Shown here piece after piece: positions 1-11,070 of a stretch of DNA of 64,000 nt. The stretch is taken from assembly GCA_038503075.1 (NCBI GenBank), contig JBCAML010000013.1:1364001-1428000 (forward strand). Direction: 5' to 3'. A program made the translations under genes and the position numbers. This DNA is from Gyromitra esculenta (taxonomy: Eukaryota; Ascomycota; Pezizomycetes; Pezizales; Discinaceae). Each line of letters begins with the position of its first letter. The first letter of the stretch is position 1. Below the pieces are notes generated by a model. That model saw nothing but the letters and a program-made list of their open reading frames with translations. It did no database searches and had not been told where the DNA came from.

Positions 1-595
1 TCGAACGCCTAAGTCGCTGTTGACAAGTATTCGAAAGGCTTGCACTTATTATACCAATATATGTACTACACGCAGTTTCCTTGGTGCGTTCAAGATTCTA
101 GTAAGGCAAAAACCAATCGTTAGCGCGGCATGAATTGCCCAACTTGAAAATGCGAGTGATAAACGGTGAAATTAACTGTATCCTGACGTCACATTGGCCA
201 GTTTCGTGTTTCTACCTAACGTTATGAGTGTGGAATCCTGAGACTTCAAAGCTACGTATTTACTTGTATCATATGAAGTTGGGGTAATCAATACCAATCC
301 TCGGCGAAAGAGTGCGTTGACTGGCAAATAGGTGAAGATAAGGCCCCACGGCCAGTGCCGATTCTCAATTTACCTATACACATAGGAAACACCTAGGCTG
401 TTTAGCAGTCACTTAAAGAATATTGAACTGTAAAATAGGCAGCTAGAGAAGACTAGTGAAGAGATAATTTAGGCAGCTTGCTACAACATCATCCCAAGAA
501 CTCTACCGACAGCTCTAGCATGGGCCCAGGTAGTCTAGTACCGCGAATTACTGGTCTCCACGAGTGATGACGAGCAACGGAGTGGCCGTCCACAT
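1..595. other. Intergenic, no gene seen
   Basis: AT-leaning sequence with no convincing coding frame. The only long frame nearby overlaps the tRNA gene that starts at 596. No repeat recognised. Confidence 0.5.
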
Positions 596-696
596 GGCAG
601 GATGGCCGAGTTGGTTATGGCGCCAGGTTAAGGTCTTACTCTTAACATCAATTCCTGGTTCGGAAACGAGCGTGGGTTCAAGTCCCACTTCTGTCA
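596..696 (+). tRNA. tRNA-Leu(AAG), intron-containing
   Basis: The ends pair as a seven-base acceptor stem (GGCAGGA with TTCTGTC, including G-T pairs). The D arm starts GCCGAG and the anticodon stem is CCAGG/CCTGG. A long variable arm (TCG-GAAA-CGA) and a T arm GTGGG-TTCAAGT-CCCAC follow. The anticodon AAG is at 630-632. A 19-nt intron (634-652) begins one base after it; GTTAAG in the anticodon region can pair with CTTAAC in the intron, as in eukaryotic pre-tRNA-Leu. Discriminator A is at 696. A seven-T Pol III terminator lies at 705-711. A second copy with a 20-nt intron is at 50735-50836; their flanks differ. Confidence 0.9.
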
Positions 697-1618
697 TCAA
701 TCTATTTTTTTGCTCCGAGGAAGGCTATAAAAAATATACGCGTCCTGTGGAGATGTGAAGACATTTTTCGCTACCTGTCTGAATAGAGGGCCTAGCTCAA
801 ATAAGAGAGTAAACTTATAAAGGCGCTGCAAGAACTATGCGGTGAAAATTTGCATCCTAAGAAGCTAGCCGCTGCGCTAGCGCTAATAGTCCCTTTCCAT
901 ATATTTTAGGCTTAAATAGGCTAAGGGAACATTTCCCATGTTCTGGAAGGAGGCTCAGCCTCTTCTCTGTGTTTGACCTGGACTCGCCGTAGTTCAATTG
1001 CTACCACTAATTGATGTGTTTGGGCGTAATAAAATGAGAACAAGCCATCCCATACGTTCTGACCGCGATAATCTTATGAATCCGGATCTGTAACTTACGG
1101 CCACGATATTTCCGTTCACTATTGAGTGTGAAAATATAGGCTTACTAGTACGGCTCATAACTACCGTTACGTAGGAATGGATCAAGTATCCAACCCAGAA
1201 ACCAAACACCGATATTTTATGGAAGTTTCTAACAACATATATCATCCTCCATATTAAGAGCTAGTATGAGGTCCAAAAGATAAAAACTCGTTTGTGACCT
1301 CACGATAGCTAGGAAACAAAACCGATCACTAGATCACTAGATCACAGTTAGTGTTACAACCTACATCGTCATAAAATATCACTCGCGATTCTCGACCCAA
1401 CCATTTAAATACCAATCCTGTGCACAATCAGGTCCCAAATTAATATCCCTAAAAACCCCCTCCCACCCGCAAACTTAAACATTATGTAGCTGTAGTACTG
1501 AATCCCCGTTCAATACCAGGTTCGGTAACGAGACCGGCTATGCGCGCCAAGAATGCAAGAAACTGTCGACACGGGACCCTATAATACATAAACATTTACT
1601 TTCCAAGGTCTGTATCTT
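697..1618. other. Intergenic with a 5S relic
   Basis: No gene seen. It holds the Pol III T-run of the upstream tRNA (705-711) and a short 5S-like stretch near 1016-1075, listed separately. Confidence 0.5.
1016..1075 (+). pseudogene. Degenerate 5' half of a 5S rRNA
   Basis: Compared with the 5S gene at 43257, the order GTGTT..GG..ATGAGAA..AGCCATCCC..CG.TCTG is kept over about 50 bases, with many substitutions. The internal promoter (box C) half is missing, so it should not be transcribed as 5S. It could still be chance similarity outside the AGCCATCCC core. Confidence 0.4.
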
Positions 1619-1733
1619 GGAAGGATGACCGAGTGGTTAAGGTGTGTGACTCAAGCAATTACTGCTTTCTTGTCTATAAAAGCGAGGTTTCTCATGGGCC
1701 TAGCCCGCGGGGGTTCGAATCCCCCTCCTTTCA
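1619..1733 (+). tRNA. tRNA-Leu(CAA), intron-containing
   Basis: Acceptor stem GGAAGGA pairs with TCCTTTC, and discriminator A is at 1733. The D arm begins ACCGAGTGG. The anticodon is CAA (1652-1654). A 35-nt intron (about 1656-1690) carries CTTG, which can pair with CAAG at the anticodon. The variable arm is GGGC-CTA-GCCC and the T arm GGGGG-TTCGAAT-CCCCC. A T-run follows at 1740-1748. The anticodon stem relies on two G-T pairs, so function is likely but not certain. Confidence 0.85.
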
Positions 1734-2286
1734 ATTCAATTTTTTTTGGGAGGGTTTTTGTTTTATCATCTTTTCTAGTTTTGTGCAGAGAAGTCCCCGA
1801 TTTTCGTTTCAATTTCATGGGAGTATGCCTACTTTGGTTAAGAGCCGGTAAGAAGTTTAAATAAGCTGCGGCAAACAATCTGGCCTGATAATTCAATCTA
1901 ACAAGCCCATTTTCACTAAGGTCTTGTGGTAAATATATTTCATAGTCTCATTGATCGAGCCTACTTTCCCGAGGATAAATTCCATAATTCACAAATTTAT
2001 AGGTTTACCCGTAAAAACCATAGGAGCTGCAGCAATGAGTAGATGTATCTGTACGAATAAAGGTATATACCGCAGCCGATAGGGGGTCGGGGGTCATAAC
2101 TGATCCTCCGTCCAGAACAGAAAGAAACCTTACATAAAAGAATTCGCAGAATGTAAAAAGAAACAAAATGCCAGCCACCTCTTTCTTGTCCTTCGCCCAT
2201 CGCTAGGACCGTCTCTCCCCATTCCTTCTCATCTTTCTTATCCAAGCCTACTACTTTCCTTCCCAATCAAAATTATACTAAACTAC
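1734..2286. other. Intergenic
   Basis: T-run terminator just after the tRNA, then the presumed 3' UTR of the minus-strand gene that ends at 2287. Nothing else recognised. Confidence 0.5.
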
Positions 2287-4785
2287 CTACCCTACATTTG
2301 GAATGGGTCTATCACACCCCTCCCTAATCCAGCTTGCCTCGCCCCACCAGTCCGCTCCGAGACGTTTCCTAGCATCGACCGCATCCCTTACATTCGTGAA
2401 TTCAACCACGACTTCTCTCCCTTGTGTACGCCCATCTTTGCCCACCTTTCCACCTTCTCCTTCCCGCAGCCAAAATCCGAATCGTTTGCCGCCTACATCT
2501 GCGACGATCTTTTGGAGGGAGACATCGTAGGGCACAAAGTGTATTATGAACATTCTACTAGCCCCATACCGCACGATGTGGCTCGCGATATCCCTCTCAA
2601 GCGCGCGTGTCGGTTTTTCATTCCAAACGAATTCCAAGCTTATCGGTGCATCACCAGCTCTTGGATGGGGCAGTGTTGCCTTCCCACCGTTTATATTTAC
2701 TCGGGCGTAGTTCATGAATGCAGAGGCATCTTGAGGGCGAAGAAACCACAAAAATGCTACGTCTTTCTCGAGTGCCATTCTGACACTCTCGAGAGCACCC
2801 CCGCAGACGATGGAGAGAAGTTCGGCAATCCCGGGCTGGGACCCATGGAAACGGCAGAACACACCGCGTTTTTCAGCAAGCGATGTAGCTACGAGATCGT
2901 CGACCTCACGGTCGAGTTGGGGGCGCGATGGAGGTGAAGGAATTGCAATACGATCGAAGAGGGAACGGGATTCAGGAAGCGGTGGTTTGACGCGGTCGAA
3001 AAGAGAGCGGGCTTGAGAGGGTGGTGGTGAAGAGTTCTGTGAAGGCTGTACTGGGGACGTAAGGGGTTGCTGTGGAGCTGTCGGCGCGCTATCGGCGATG
3101 GAGCGGATGGAGTACTTGCGTCCGCCGTTTGCGGTCGTCGGATGTGGTGGATCATCTCGGTCTTCGACACTTCTTTTAGTGCCTCGATTGCTCATCGCGG
3201 GAGAGGTCGAGCTCTCATGACCCTTGTTCCCGTTGGCGGGGGTAGCGTTACTATTTAGTGAGTCGTTCTTGATATGAGAAGAAAATTCCGGCCTGTCTCG
3301 ATTATCTACCGATAGCCTTCGCTTATTCCTCTGCTGCCGAATGAGATCGTCAAGATGTTGGTCAAGCCGACTCTTATCATCACGGAGCGTATGGATTTCG
3401 CTCATCATCCGGTTTGAGCGCTCCTGCAAAGTGGTGATCTCATTCTCGAGGCTTTGAATTTTCCGGGATTGGTGTTTGTTCTCATTAACAAGGTAAGAAT
3501 TATCATCAACAAGTTTCCTGTTCGCGTTTTCAAGTTCCGAGCGTTGCGTTGATATTACAGAGCCTAACTTATCTGCTTTGCGCAAGTCGGTTTCAAGCCG
3601 GATTTTATCGTCGTGGAATTGCTGAGCCGCGGCCTCTGCAGTCTTTTTGGCATCGTGGAGTTTGATATTGTTGTCTACAAGGTGGTTATTTTTTTCTGCT
3701 AGTTGCTTGTTTTTGGCCTCGAGTGACTTCCTGATGTCTACTAACTGGTTGATTTTTGCCTCAAGGTGTTGGTTGCTGTTAGTCAGCTCTGTGACACTGG
3801 CTTCGAGGGCCAAACTCATACTATCACCACCGCCACCGCCACCGCCACTTAGATTCTTGAGCTTTATTTCTAGTGCTGTTTTTTCATCCTCTAACCGACT
3901 GTTTTTGATCTCCAAGGTGATGTTCTTCTTCTGCGTACTCTCGTACTGGGTCTCGAGGTTGTTGATCTCGGCGACCAAATCCAAGTTCTTTTTCTGCAAT
4001 TCAACGTTACTCTGTTCATTAGTCTTCACCACAGTCTTGAGGACACTAATAGTTTTGTTTAGGGATGCGTTCCCGGTCTCATATGATCTCAACCTTGCCA
4101 AGAGCTTCTCATTCTCCGCCCGTAGATCCCTTTCCATATCTTCTATATTGGTATCCACCCGCTGATGCGAAACTGTGCCGCCCGATTCCAGAACTCGGAT
4201 CCGCGTAGTCATGGTAGCTTTTTCATCTACCAACTTTCCGATTTCGACTTTGCGGGCTTCGAGCTCTGAGACGGTAGCGCGATGTTTAGCTTCAAGATCC
4301 TTATACTTTTTCTCGTTTTCCTCTCTCGCTGCTGTAGCTGCTGGGCTTTGCCATCTGTCTCTCATATTCTTCACCTCCGCCATAAGTGCCCGTCCTTTTG
4401 CTTCTGCGGTTTCTACTGCGAGAGCAAACTTCCGATTCTGTTCAGCGAGTTCTTCATTTTTCCGTTCAAGTGCTTCTAGTTGTGCTTCGTGAACACCGAA
4501 AGATATGGACGCGCCTAATTTCGTTTCGCTGTTGCCGTCACTACCACCGTGTTGGCGGATAAACATCGATGAGAGCATCGACTCCTTCTCGGCAAGCTGT
4601 GACCGTAGAGATGCGATCTCGGCTTGTGTTTGCTCATGGGTTGCACGCGAGAGGAGGAGTAGTGATGGGAGGGCCGTGTCGAGGAGCTCCGGTGGGGTGG
4701 AGTCGAAGAAAGACCTGAGGGAACGTGGGGTCGCCTAAGGCGTCAGTGAGTAACTGAGGACGACAAACGGGGAAGAAGATACCAT
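2287..4785 (-). CDS. Long coiled-coil protein with C-terminal RRM-like domain
   Basis: Predicted 816 residues. Residues about 60-440 are a near-continuous heptad-rich coiled coil (Glu/Lys/Leu/Asn-rich) interrupted by a poly-Gly stretch. Residues about 460-580 are Ser/Pro-rich and disordered. From about 590 to the end comes a globular part resembling atypical RRMs of fungal RNA-binding proteins (a GGALESVRMA element, then FLWFLRPQDASAFMNYA). The long frame opens at 4578, but coding potential continues upstream to 4734, where a TTAG acceptor lies; a GTATCT donor directly follows an ATG at 4783-4785. I therefore propose a first coding exon holding only the start codon and a 48-nt intron (4735-4782). 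The exact function is unknown; RNA binding is an inference. The fallback start is the in-frame ATG at 4578. Confidence 0.75.
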
Positions 4786-6341
4786 GGTATTCTGATTTAT
4801 ATTATCGCCGTCGTAGGTAGGCGGAAGTCCTGGAGGACGTCTAAGTTTTTCGGAAGGGGTTTGGTGAAGGATTAAAGCCCGCAAGGATGATGTGCAGCTA
4901 CTCTGATCATCTACGAACGATTCTGTATGATGCCTCGGCGATGATTGATAATTATGCGCACAGCAGAAGGCGCTGGATGCTGAACGATGCGGGAGGTTGG
5001 AGGTGTGTTCACGAAAGTCGGTTGTCGCTGGTTACACATACCATGTCCGTGCCCCTCTCTGCCAAGCCATGCAGGTGCTTCAGTGGCATCGCCAGCATAG
5101 AAATTAGACAATGTAAGATATCTATCGGAAAATCTTCGGAAGATGCATTTGCACTTTACTATGTGAGTAGAGGCTTATTAATTGAGATTCTCGATAGTAT
5201 CGTTTCCCAATTTACAGACTGCTGAATCGCTCGTCAGGTGATATATAGTCGAGTGACTATCTGTGCATATGACCGGGGCAGACGATTCGGCCAACCTGGT
5301 CAACCCTAGCTCACAGGCTTTGCAAAGCCATCGCTATTGAACTAGCACCTTATACGATACTCTAATTTTGGAGGATATTACTTAAGTAGTCTCCGTGTGG
5401 TATTGTTCTTGGACGTTCATTCTTGGATGGAAGAGATTCCGATGGTCGCACTACGGTCGAGTGAAATCAACACGAAGAGCTCTTATGCGAAGGAGGGGAA
5501 GCATTGGAATAGAGAGAAACCACAATAATAGCCCTCACCAATTATAAAGCAACAAGGGGGTCTGGAGAAATACGACTCCTACCATATCTTAAATTTGAGT
5601 AGAAAATCATGAGCCAAATGAGCGGCAGGAAATCGTCTAGTGCTACTTTCCCAGTAGGACGGCGGGGAGGAAATAGGGGAAAAAGGATGGGTTATCTTCG
5701 TTTGTATAGGTAGGTAAGTGATAAACACTGTATATTTTCTCTAGAAGAGAGCGGTTCTTTTGGATAGTTGCAAGGTGCAATTCGCGGAGTAAGCCACCTA
5801 TGCTTACATTTATTTCGTCTATTCTGATAGAACTAGACGGTATTTCGTTATCTAAGGCGAGATTTGGGTAAAACCATTAGGTCGCATACTATCAAGTCCA
5901 GCAGCAATCCGATGGTAATACACTAAGACGGAAGTTTGATTATAACCTCTGAATATACGTATACTGGATGTGGTTATGGTTTTTGAGTTTTGCCCGACTT
6001 TAATTGGCCTGTAGTCATGCAGCCATCAACCCGAGGCCGACATAATTACTGGTAGTATAAAATGGATGGAAGAATGGTGTAAATTAAGGCACAAAAAATG
6101 GAGCATTACTCTGATAACACTTACTTTCCACTTTTATAGCAAATCTCACTTGCCAAGGTCGAGTGACCGATGATGACCTTATATTTTGGTGAGAAACGGA
6201 ACGCCCAATCGGGTACTGATACATATCAAATGATTGAGCGACCCCGCACATATAGCAGACCTTTCTTAATATCTGCGGAGAACCTACGCACTTTTCCATT
6301 AAACCTCTTTTATCACCATCTTGCTGAGCAGATCTAACCAA
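4786..6341. other. Intergenic region between divergent genes
   Basis: Promoter space for the minus-strand coiled-coil gene and the plus-strand NLR. No coding frame with recognisable content; the short frames at 4887-5225 and 6084-6341 look incidental. Confidence 0.5.
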
Positions 6342-9300
6342 ATGTCGCCAGGGTCAGGATCTAGCGGCTCAAACCGTAGTCGTCTGTACTCCTCCTTGAG
6401 TAAAGGGGTTAATAACGCAAAGGAGTGGGTGAAGTCACGTTCCAGATCCCGTGGACCTTCAACTCAAACAACGCCTATCGCTTCTCGGAGGTCTGATGTT
6501 CCTACTACCCTCGATAAGGACCATCGCGCTAACTAGGCAGTATTTATCAGCCCTTCATCAACCACCCTAGACAATAGCTCATCCACAGCTCCGGAAGCTA
6601 AACTTCCCATCGCTAATCGCAATAAGACGAACTTGAGTAGTAGTATTTCTCAGGAGCTCAGGTATTGATCTTTCCCAAGAAGTTCTGGGAGTGTTGCCAG
6701 CTAATCCGTTGCGACTAGGCCTTCGTCAACAATCCCAATAGATGAATCAACTCCCAGCAGCGACCATGGTGAATCTATTAACCCAGTTATAGTCATATCT
6801 CAGGAGCCCAGGTATGAGTTATCTCCAAAATGTTTCCCGAGTTGCTTTTAATCTGTTGTCATTACCCGAATAGCCCTTCGACCACTACTTCGAAAGTTGA
6901 TCCAGTCTTCAAAAACGACCACGACGACTCAATAAAATCACCTATAAGTATCTCCCAAGAGTCTAGGTATTGAAACTTTCGCAAGAAATCCTGCAGGCTA
7001 CATTGATTAACTCACGATCTACTACTTGGATAGTCTATTAGTTACTCCTGTGGTGGGCGAGCCCGCTACTGTGGATAATGGCGGGGCACCTCTTCAGGGG
7101 GAAACTGTTTCTGGGAAGCACAGGTATTGAATTTTTCCTAAAGATTGTTAGCAAGTCGTCTTGACTAAGCCTCAGCCTGTTTATTAGCGAGCCAACATGT
7201 TGGGAGAAAGCTTTCGATGCATTGGCGGAGAAGGAGCAAAAAGTGTTGAAAGATTTCGGCGCTGAAAATGTCCAAGACTTCGAGAAGGAAGTGGAGCGTG
7301 TCCGGACGATAGGCGATAATTGCACTAATAAGTTGAGCACGGTGTCGGAACCGAAAGGGGTTCGCATCATGCCACGAGGAAGAATTTACGAGATTTTGGA
7401 AGAGATGGAAGGATTCGCCAAAATTGGAGATAAAGTAGTCCAACATAGCCCTGAAATAGTTTCCTTAGTCTGGACGGGTGTTAGGTTTTTTTTGCAGGTC
7501 TGTGAATGATATTCCGTTGTGTTTTTAAGTTAGAAGTAATAGTCTAATAATTACTAGGTGGCATTGAATGATATGCAGACGTTCGAAGCTATCAGTTCGG
7601 CCTTGGACGATATTGCGGGCATGATGGGATCTTGTCGGATTTATGAAAGGATCCACTCGACACGCAAACTAGAGTCCTCCGAAAAAATCATTCAACAACT
7701 ACCAGAAGCCTACAAAGCAGTGCTAAAACTCATAGCAGAAGCAGTCTGCTACTGTAAAGAAAGATATATTAGTGAGCTTTCCTTTTACTTAGGGCGAAGA
7801 AATAGGGAAGATTTCTTTTGTTGTAAGAGTGTTTTTAGTTATCATTTAGGTCTACCTCCTTGAGTGTGGCGATAGGAGGGTGATATAAAGGGGCAGAGTA
7901 TTCGGGACGGCAGCTAATACCAAGAAAGCGAGAGCTGGCAAGGGTGTTTACAAGCCATTTCTAATACGATTCCAACCCCTTTTGGATGATATGACCCGTA
8001 GCAAGGTAGAGCTAGAGCGGCACGCACGTGTGGGTAATGATGAATGTATGTTGATGACACCGCGCCCCTATTGCTTTGGATTTTAGCTGATTTGAATAGT
8101 GCAGCATGAAATGAATGAAGGTATGTTCGACACTTACGGTTAGTGTGACTGCACCAACTAAATAGGTTGCAGCTCAGAAAGGGGAATTTAAGAAACTGAA
8201 TGATCAGCTGGCTCACTTTCGGACGGATATTTTGAGCACTGCTGACAAATTGTTGAAATATGCGACCAGTTAGTATGCTTCTGATAGAATTCGCGGAATC
8301 GGGGCTAACCTTTATCACAGAAACAAATCGGCGAGAGATTTTGAGTTGGATTTCGACAATTCAGATTAACGCTCATCATGAAGAAACGAAAAAGTTGCGC
8401 TTTGAGGGTACGGGAGAATGGCTATTTGAGACCAATCCGTTTGAGGAATGGACAAAAGCAAAAACATCTTCGATAATGTGGCTTTCTGGAAAAGATATGG
8501 CGGATACCAACCTCTGAACCTAATCATAAGCTTACTATAATGTCCTAGCGGGGTCTGGGAAGACCGTGTTAAGGTTTGTATATCTATTCCTAGCTGTACC
8601 AATCAAGGCAAATTCTTACGCAAGTTTAACAGCTCCTTGGTGGTCGATGCTCTGACTGGGACTTACAAGTCAGTTCCAATGATTTATTTTTACTGCTATT
8701 ACGGAGAAAAGGAAAGGCGAGAAACTTCAACTATCATCAAAGCATTGCTAAAGCAATTATTGGCACTATGTGAGGAACTGAACCCAGCGGTGGTGTCCAC
8801 CTTCGATAAAGCAAGCTTCCTTACCACCGAACTTTCAAAAGCCGCATTTGAAGCAACACTTTCACAGTTTGAGGAAATTTTTATTGTCATAGACGCGCTA
8901 GACGAATGTAGCAAGGAGGAACGAAGCTCTATCGTCGAAATTTTCACTCGGCTACAAACAAGATGTCATGTCAAAACTTTTTTAACTAGTCGCCCTGAGG
9001 ACGATCCCAACCGGCTGCTTAAGAATAGATTCAATTATCGCATTGACGCAGATGACACCTTGAAGGACATCGAACCCTTTGTTGCTGTAACTGTAGATCG
9101 CTATATCAAGACTGGCGAGCTCTTGGACGGTCATGTTACGCCCGTTCTGAGGGAGGATTTAATCGAGACAATTAATAAAGAAGCAGACGGAATGTATGTG
9201 CTCTTCGCGTAATGGAACGATATCTGATGGCCCTCACCTAACTTGATACTGCTCTAGGTTTCTTTGGGTTAAATACCAACTACTTTACATTTGCGAGCAA

Positions 9301-11070
9301 GCAAACGAAGAAGAGGTTAGGGCTCAGCTGAAAAAACTACCCCGGGGTCTGGGTGGCGAACATGGTACCTACAGCCGCATCTGGAACAGGATCACTAAAA
9401 ACAAACTCGGAAGTACGGAGAGCAAGTGGGCACTCAAGACTCTTAAATGGCTTCTTCATGCGAAAGTACCTTTAAGCCCACAAGCTATCCTTGAAGCGAC
9501 CGCAATAAAAGCTAGAAGTACCACCTTCGAAACAACACGGAAGGCGTCTAGCATTGAGTACCTCATTCGAGTTTGCGGTGGTTTTGTAACCCTGGACGAA
9601 AAGCTAAACGTCCTCCGCTTTGTTCATTATTCGGTACAAGAGTTTCTGAGAGAAAAATTAGAACTTAGCTCAGCTGAGAGCATAGTCGCTGAACTTTGCC
9701 TCACTGTTCTGAGTTTTGGGGAAGGCTCGCGCATGGCACTGGACGGGATCTATTCCTACATTGTGAAAAATTGGGAGAAGCATGCTAAGTGTTGGGAGAA
9801 AATCGAACCCAGTTGCGGTAATCTCATTCAGAGATTTCTCCTTGACAGCCGGTGTTATGAAGATTGGTACCTTGCTCGTCGGAAATCGGAGGATATTTTT
9901 GGTTTTAGTGATAACCCATACGAGATAATATCCTATTTCGACCTACCGACGATTCTCCAACACCTACTCCAGCAAAAGAAATGTGATAATATTCACATTT
10001 TGCTAATGATTGCTGCAGAATATAATTCTATCGGGGTTGTCCGGGGTTTAATCAATGACGGGGTCGATATCAATGCTCAAGCGGGGGACTATGGAACCGC
10101 CTTGATAGCTGCAGCTTATGGAGGGGGCGAGAATACTGTGAAGCAGCTGCTCGACGCCGGGGCCGATATCCATGCTCAAGCGGGGGACTATGGAACCGCC
10201 TTGATAGCTGCAGCTTTCGGGGGGGGCGAGAATACTGTGAAGCAGCTGCTCGACGCCGGGGCCGATATCCATGCTCAAGCGGGGGACTATGGAACCGCCT
10301 TGATAGCTGCAGCTTTCGGGGGGGGCGAGAATACTGTGAAGCAGCTGCTCGACGCCGGGGCCGATATCCATGCTCAAGCGGGGGACTATGGAACCGCCTT
10401 GATAGCTGCAGCTCTCATGGGGCGCGAGAATGCCGTGAAGTTGCTGCTCGACGCCGGGGCCGATATCAATGCTCAAGCGGGGAGCCATGGAACCGCCTTG
10501 ATAGCTGCTGCTCTCGTGGGGGGCGAGGGTGCTGCGGGGCAGCTGCTGGACGCCGGGGCCGATATCAATGCCCAAGCGGGGGACTATGGAACCGCCTTGA
10601 TAGCTGCAGCTTACAGGGGGCACGAGGATATTGTGAAGCAGCTGCTCGGCGCCGGGGCCGATATCAACGCTCAAGCGGGGAAGTATGGAACCGCCTTGAT
10701 AGCTGCAGCTTTCGAGGGGGTCGAGGATACTGTGAAGCTGCTGCTGGACGCCGGGGCCGATATCAACTCTCAAGCTGGGGACTATGGAACCGCCTTGATA
10801 GCTGCAGCTCTCGTGGGGGAAGAGAATACTGTGAAGCAGCTGCTCGACGCCGGGGCCGATATCAACGCTCAAGCGGGGAAGTATGGAACCGCCTTGATAG
10901 CAGCAGTTTACAGGGGGCACGAGAGTACTGTGAAGCAGCTGCTCGATGCCGGGGCCGATATCTATGCTCAAGCGGGGAAGCATGGAACTCCTTTGGAGAC
11001 TGCAGTTTCCCAGAGCCATGAGGGGATCGTGCAGTTACTTAAGGCCAAGAGGGCTGTCAGCGATGTATAG
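6342..11070 (+). CDS. NLR-type protein: DUF7708-like domain, NACHT NTPase, ankyrin repeats
   Basis: A phase-consistent 13-exon model encodes 1286 residues. Exons: 6342-6490, 6551-6661, 6719-6811, 6874-6966, 7034-7123, 7176-7497, 7558-7771, 7914-8033, 8173-8268, 8321-8494, 8549-8573, 8633-9193, 9258-11070. Residues 1-178 are a Ser/Pro linker. Residues about 180-470 resemble the fungal DUF7708 N-domain (LVWTGVRFFLQ). NACHT follows with Walker A AGSGKTVL (about 488-495), Walker B IFIVIDALDEC (578-588) and FLTSRPE (about 612). Ankyrin repeats fill about 940-1280. Such STAND proteins act as cytosolic sensors in fungal self/non-self recognition and programmed death; here that role is inferred from architecture. 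Every junction is GT-AG except intron 8495-8548, which starts with AT. If that intron is retained the frame stops at 8515-8517, before the P-loop, so this allele may be splice-defective. Confidence 0.8.
6551..7123 (+). repeat. Four tandem symmetric exons (NLR linker)
   Basis: Exons of 111, 93, 93 and 90 nt, all phase 2-2 and all multiples of three. Three begin with a CCT-TC(A/G) codon pair after the splice, and three end in a CAGGAG- or CAAGAG-type sequence coding SQE-x-R. Each is followed by a 50-67 nt intron, mostly starting GTATTGA. They encode Ser/Thr/Pro-rich repeats. The pattern indicates duplication of an exon-intron unit; any cassette could be skipped without shifting the frame. Confidence 0.75.
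8495..8548 (+). other. Intron with AT instead of GT donor, before the P-loop microexon
   Basis: The codon phase on both sides fits only if 8495-8548 is removed: upstream ends WLSGK plus one base, downstream resumes AGSGKT. The acceptor CCTAG and a CTTAC branch-like site (8531-8535) are present, but the donor reads ATATGG where GTATGG would be canonical: one G-to-A change. The next exon is only 25 nt long and carries the whole Walker A motif. Confidence 0.65.
10075..11064 (+). repeat. Ankyrin-coding array, ten 99-bp units
   Basis: The word GCTCAAGCGGGG (or a close variant) recurs from 10075 to 10966 at an exact 99-bp spacing, giving ten 33-residue ankyrin units with the core YGTALIAAA..G.E.TVKQLLDAGADI. 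The first three units are almost identical at DNA level; differences concentrate at a few codons, such as those after LIAAA. The last unit is diverged (HGTPLETAV). Uniform spacing and identity suggest recent amplification or gene conversion. Confidence 0.9.

Noticed and set aside
3647..4165. Long plus-strand frames opposite the coiled-coil gene
   Set aside because: Antisense shadows of Glu/Lys codon-rich sequence; no start context or domain.
6534..6536. In-frame TAG that first looked like a nonsense mutation in NLR exon 1
   Set aside because: The TAG falls inside a 60-nt intron (6491-6550) whose removal keeps phase and restores the tandem cassette pattern.
10048..11019. 323-codon minus-strand frame across the ankyrin repeats
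   Set aside because: It is open only because each 99-bp unit repeats the same stop-free antisense phase; composition mirrors the sense repeats.
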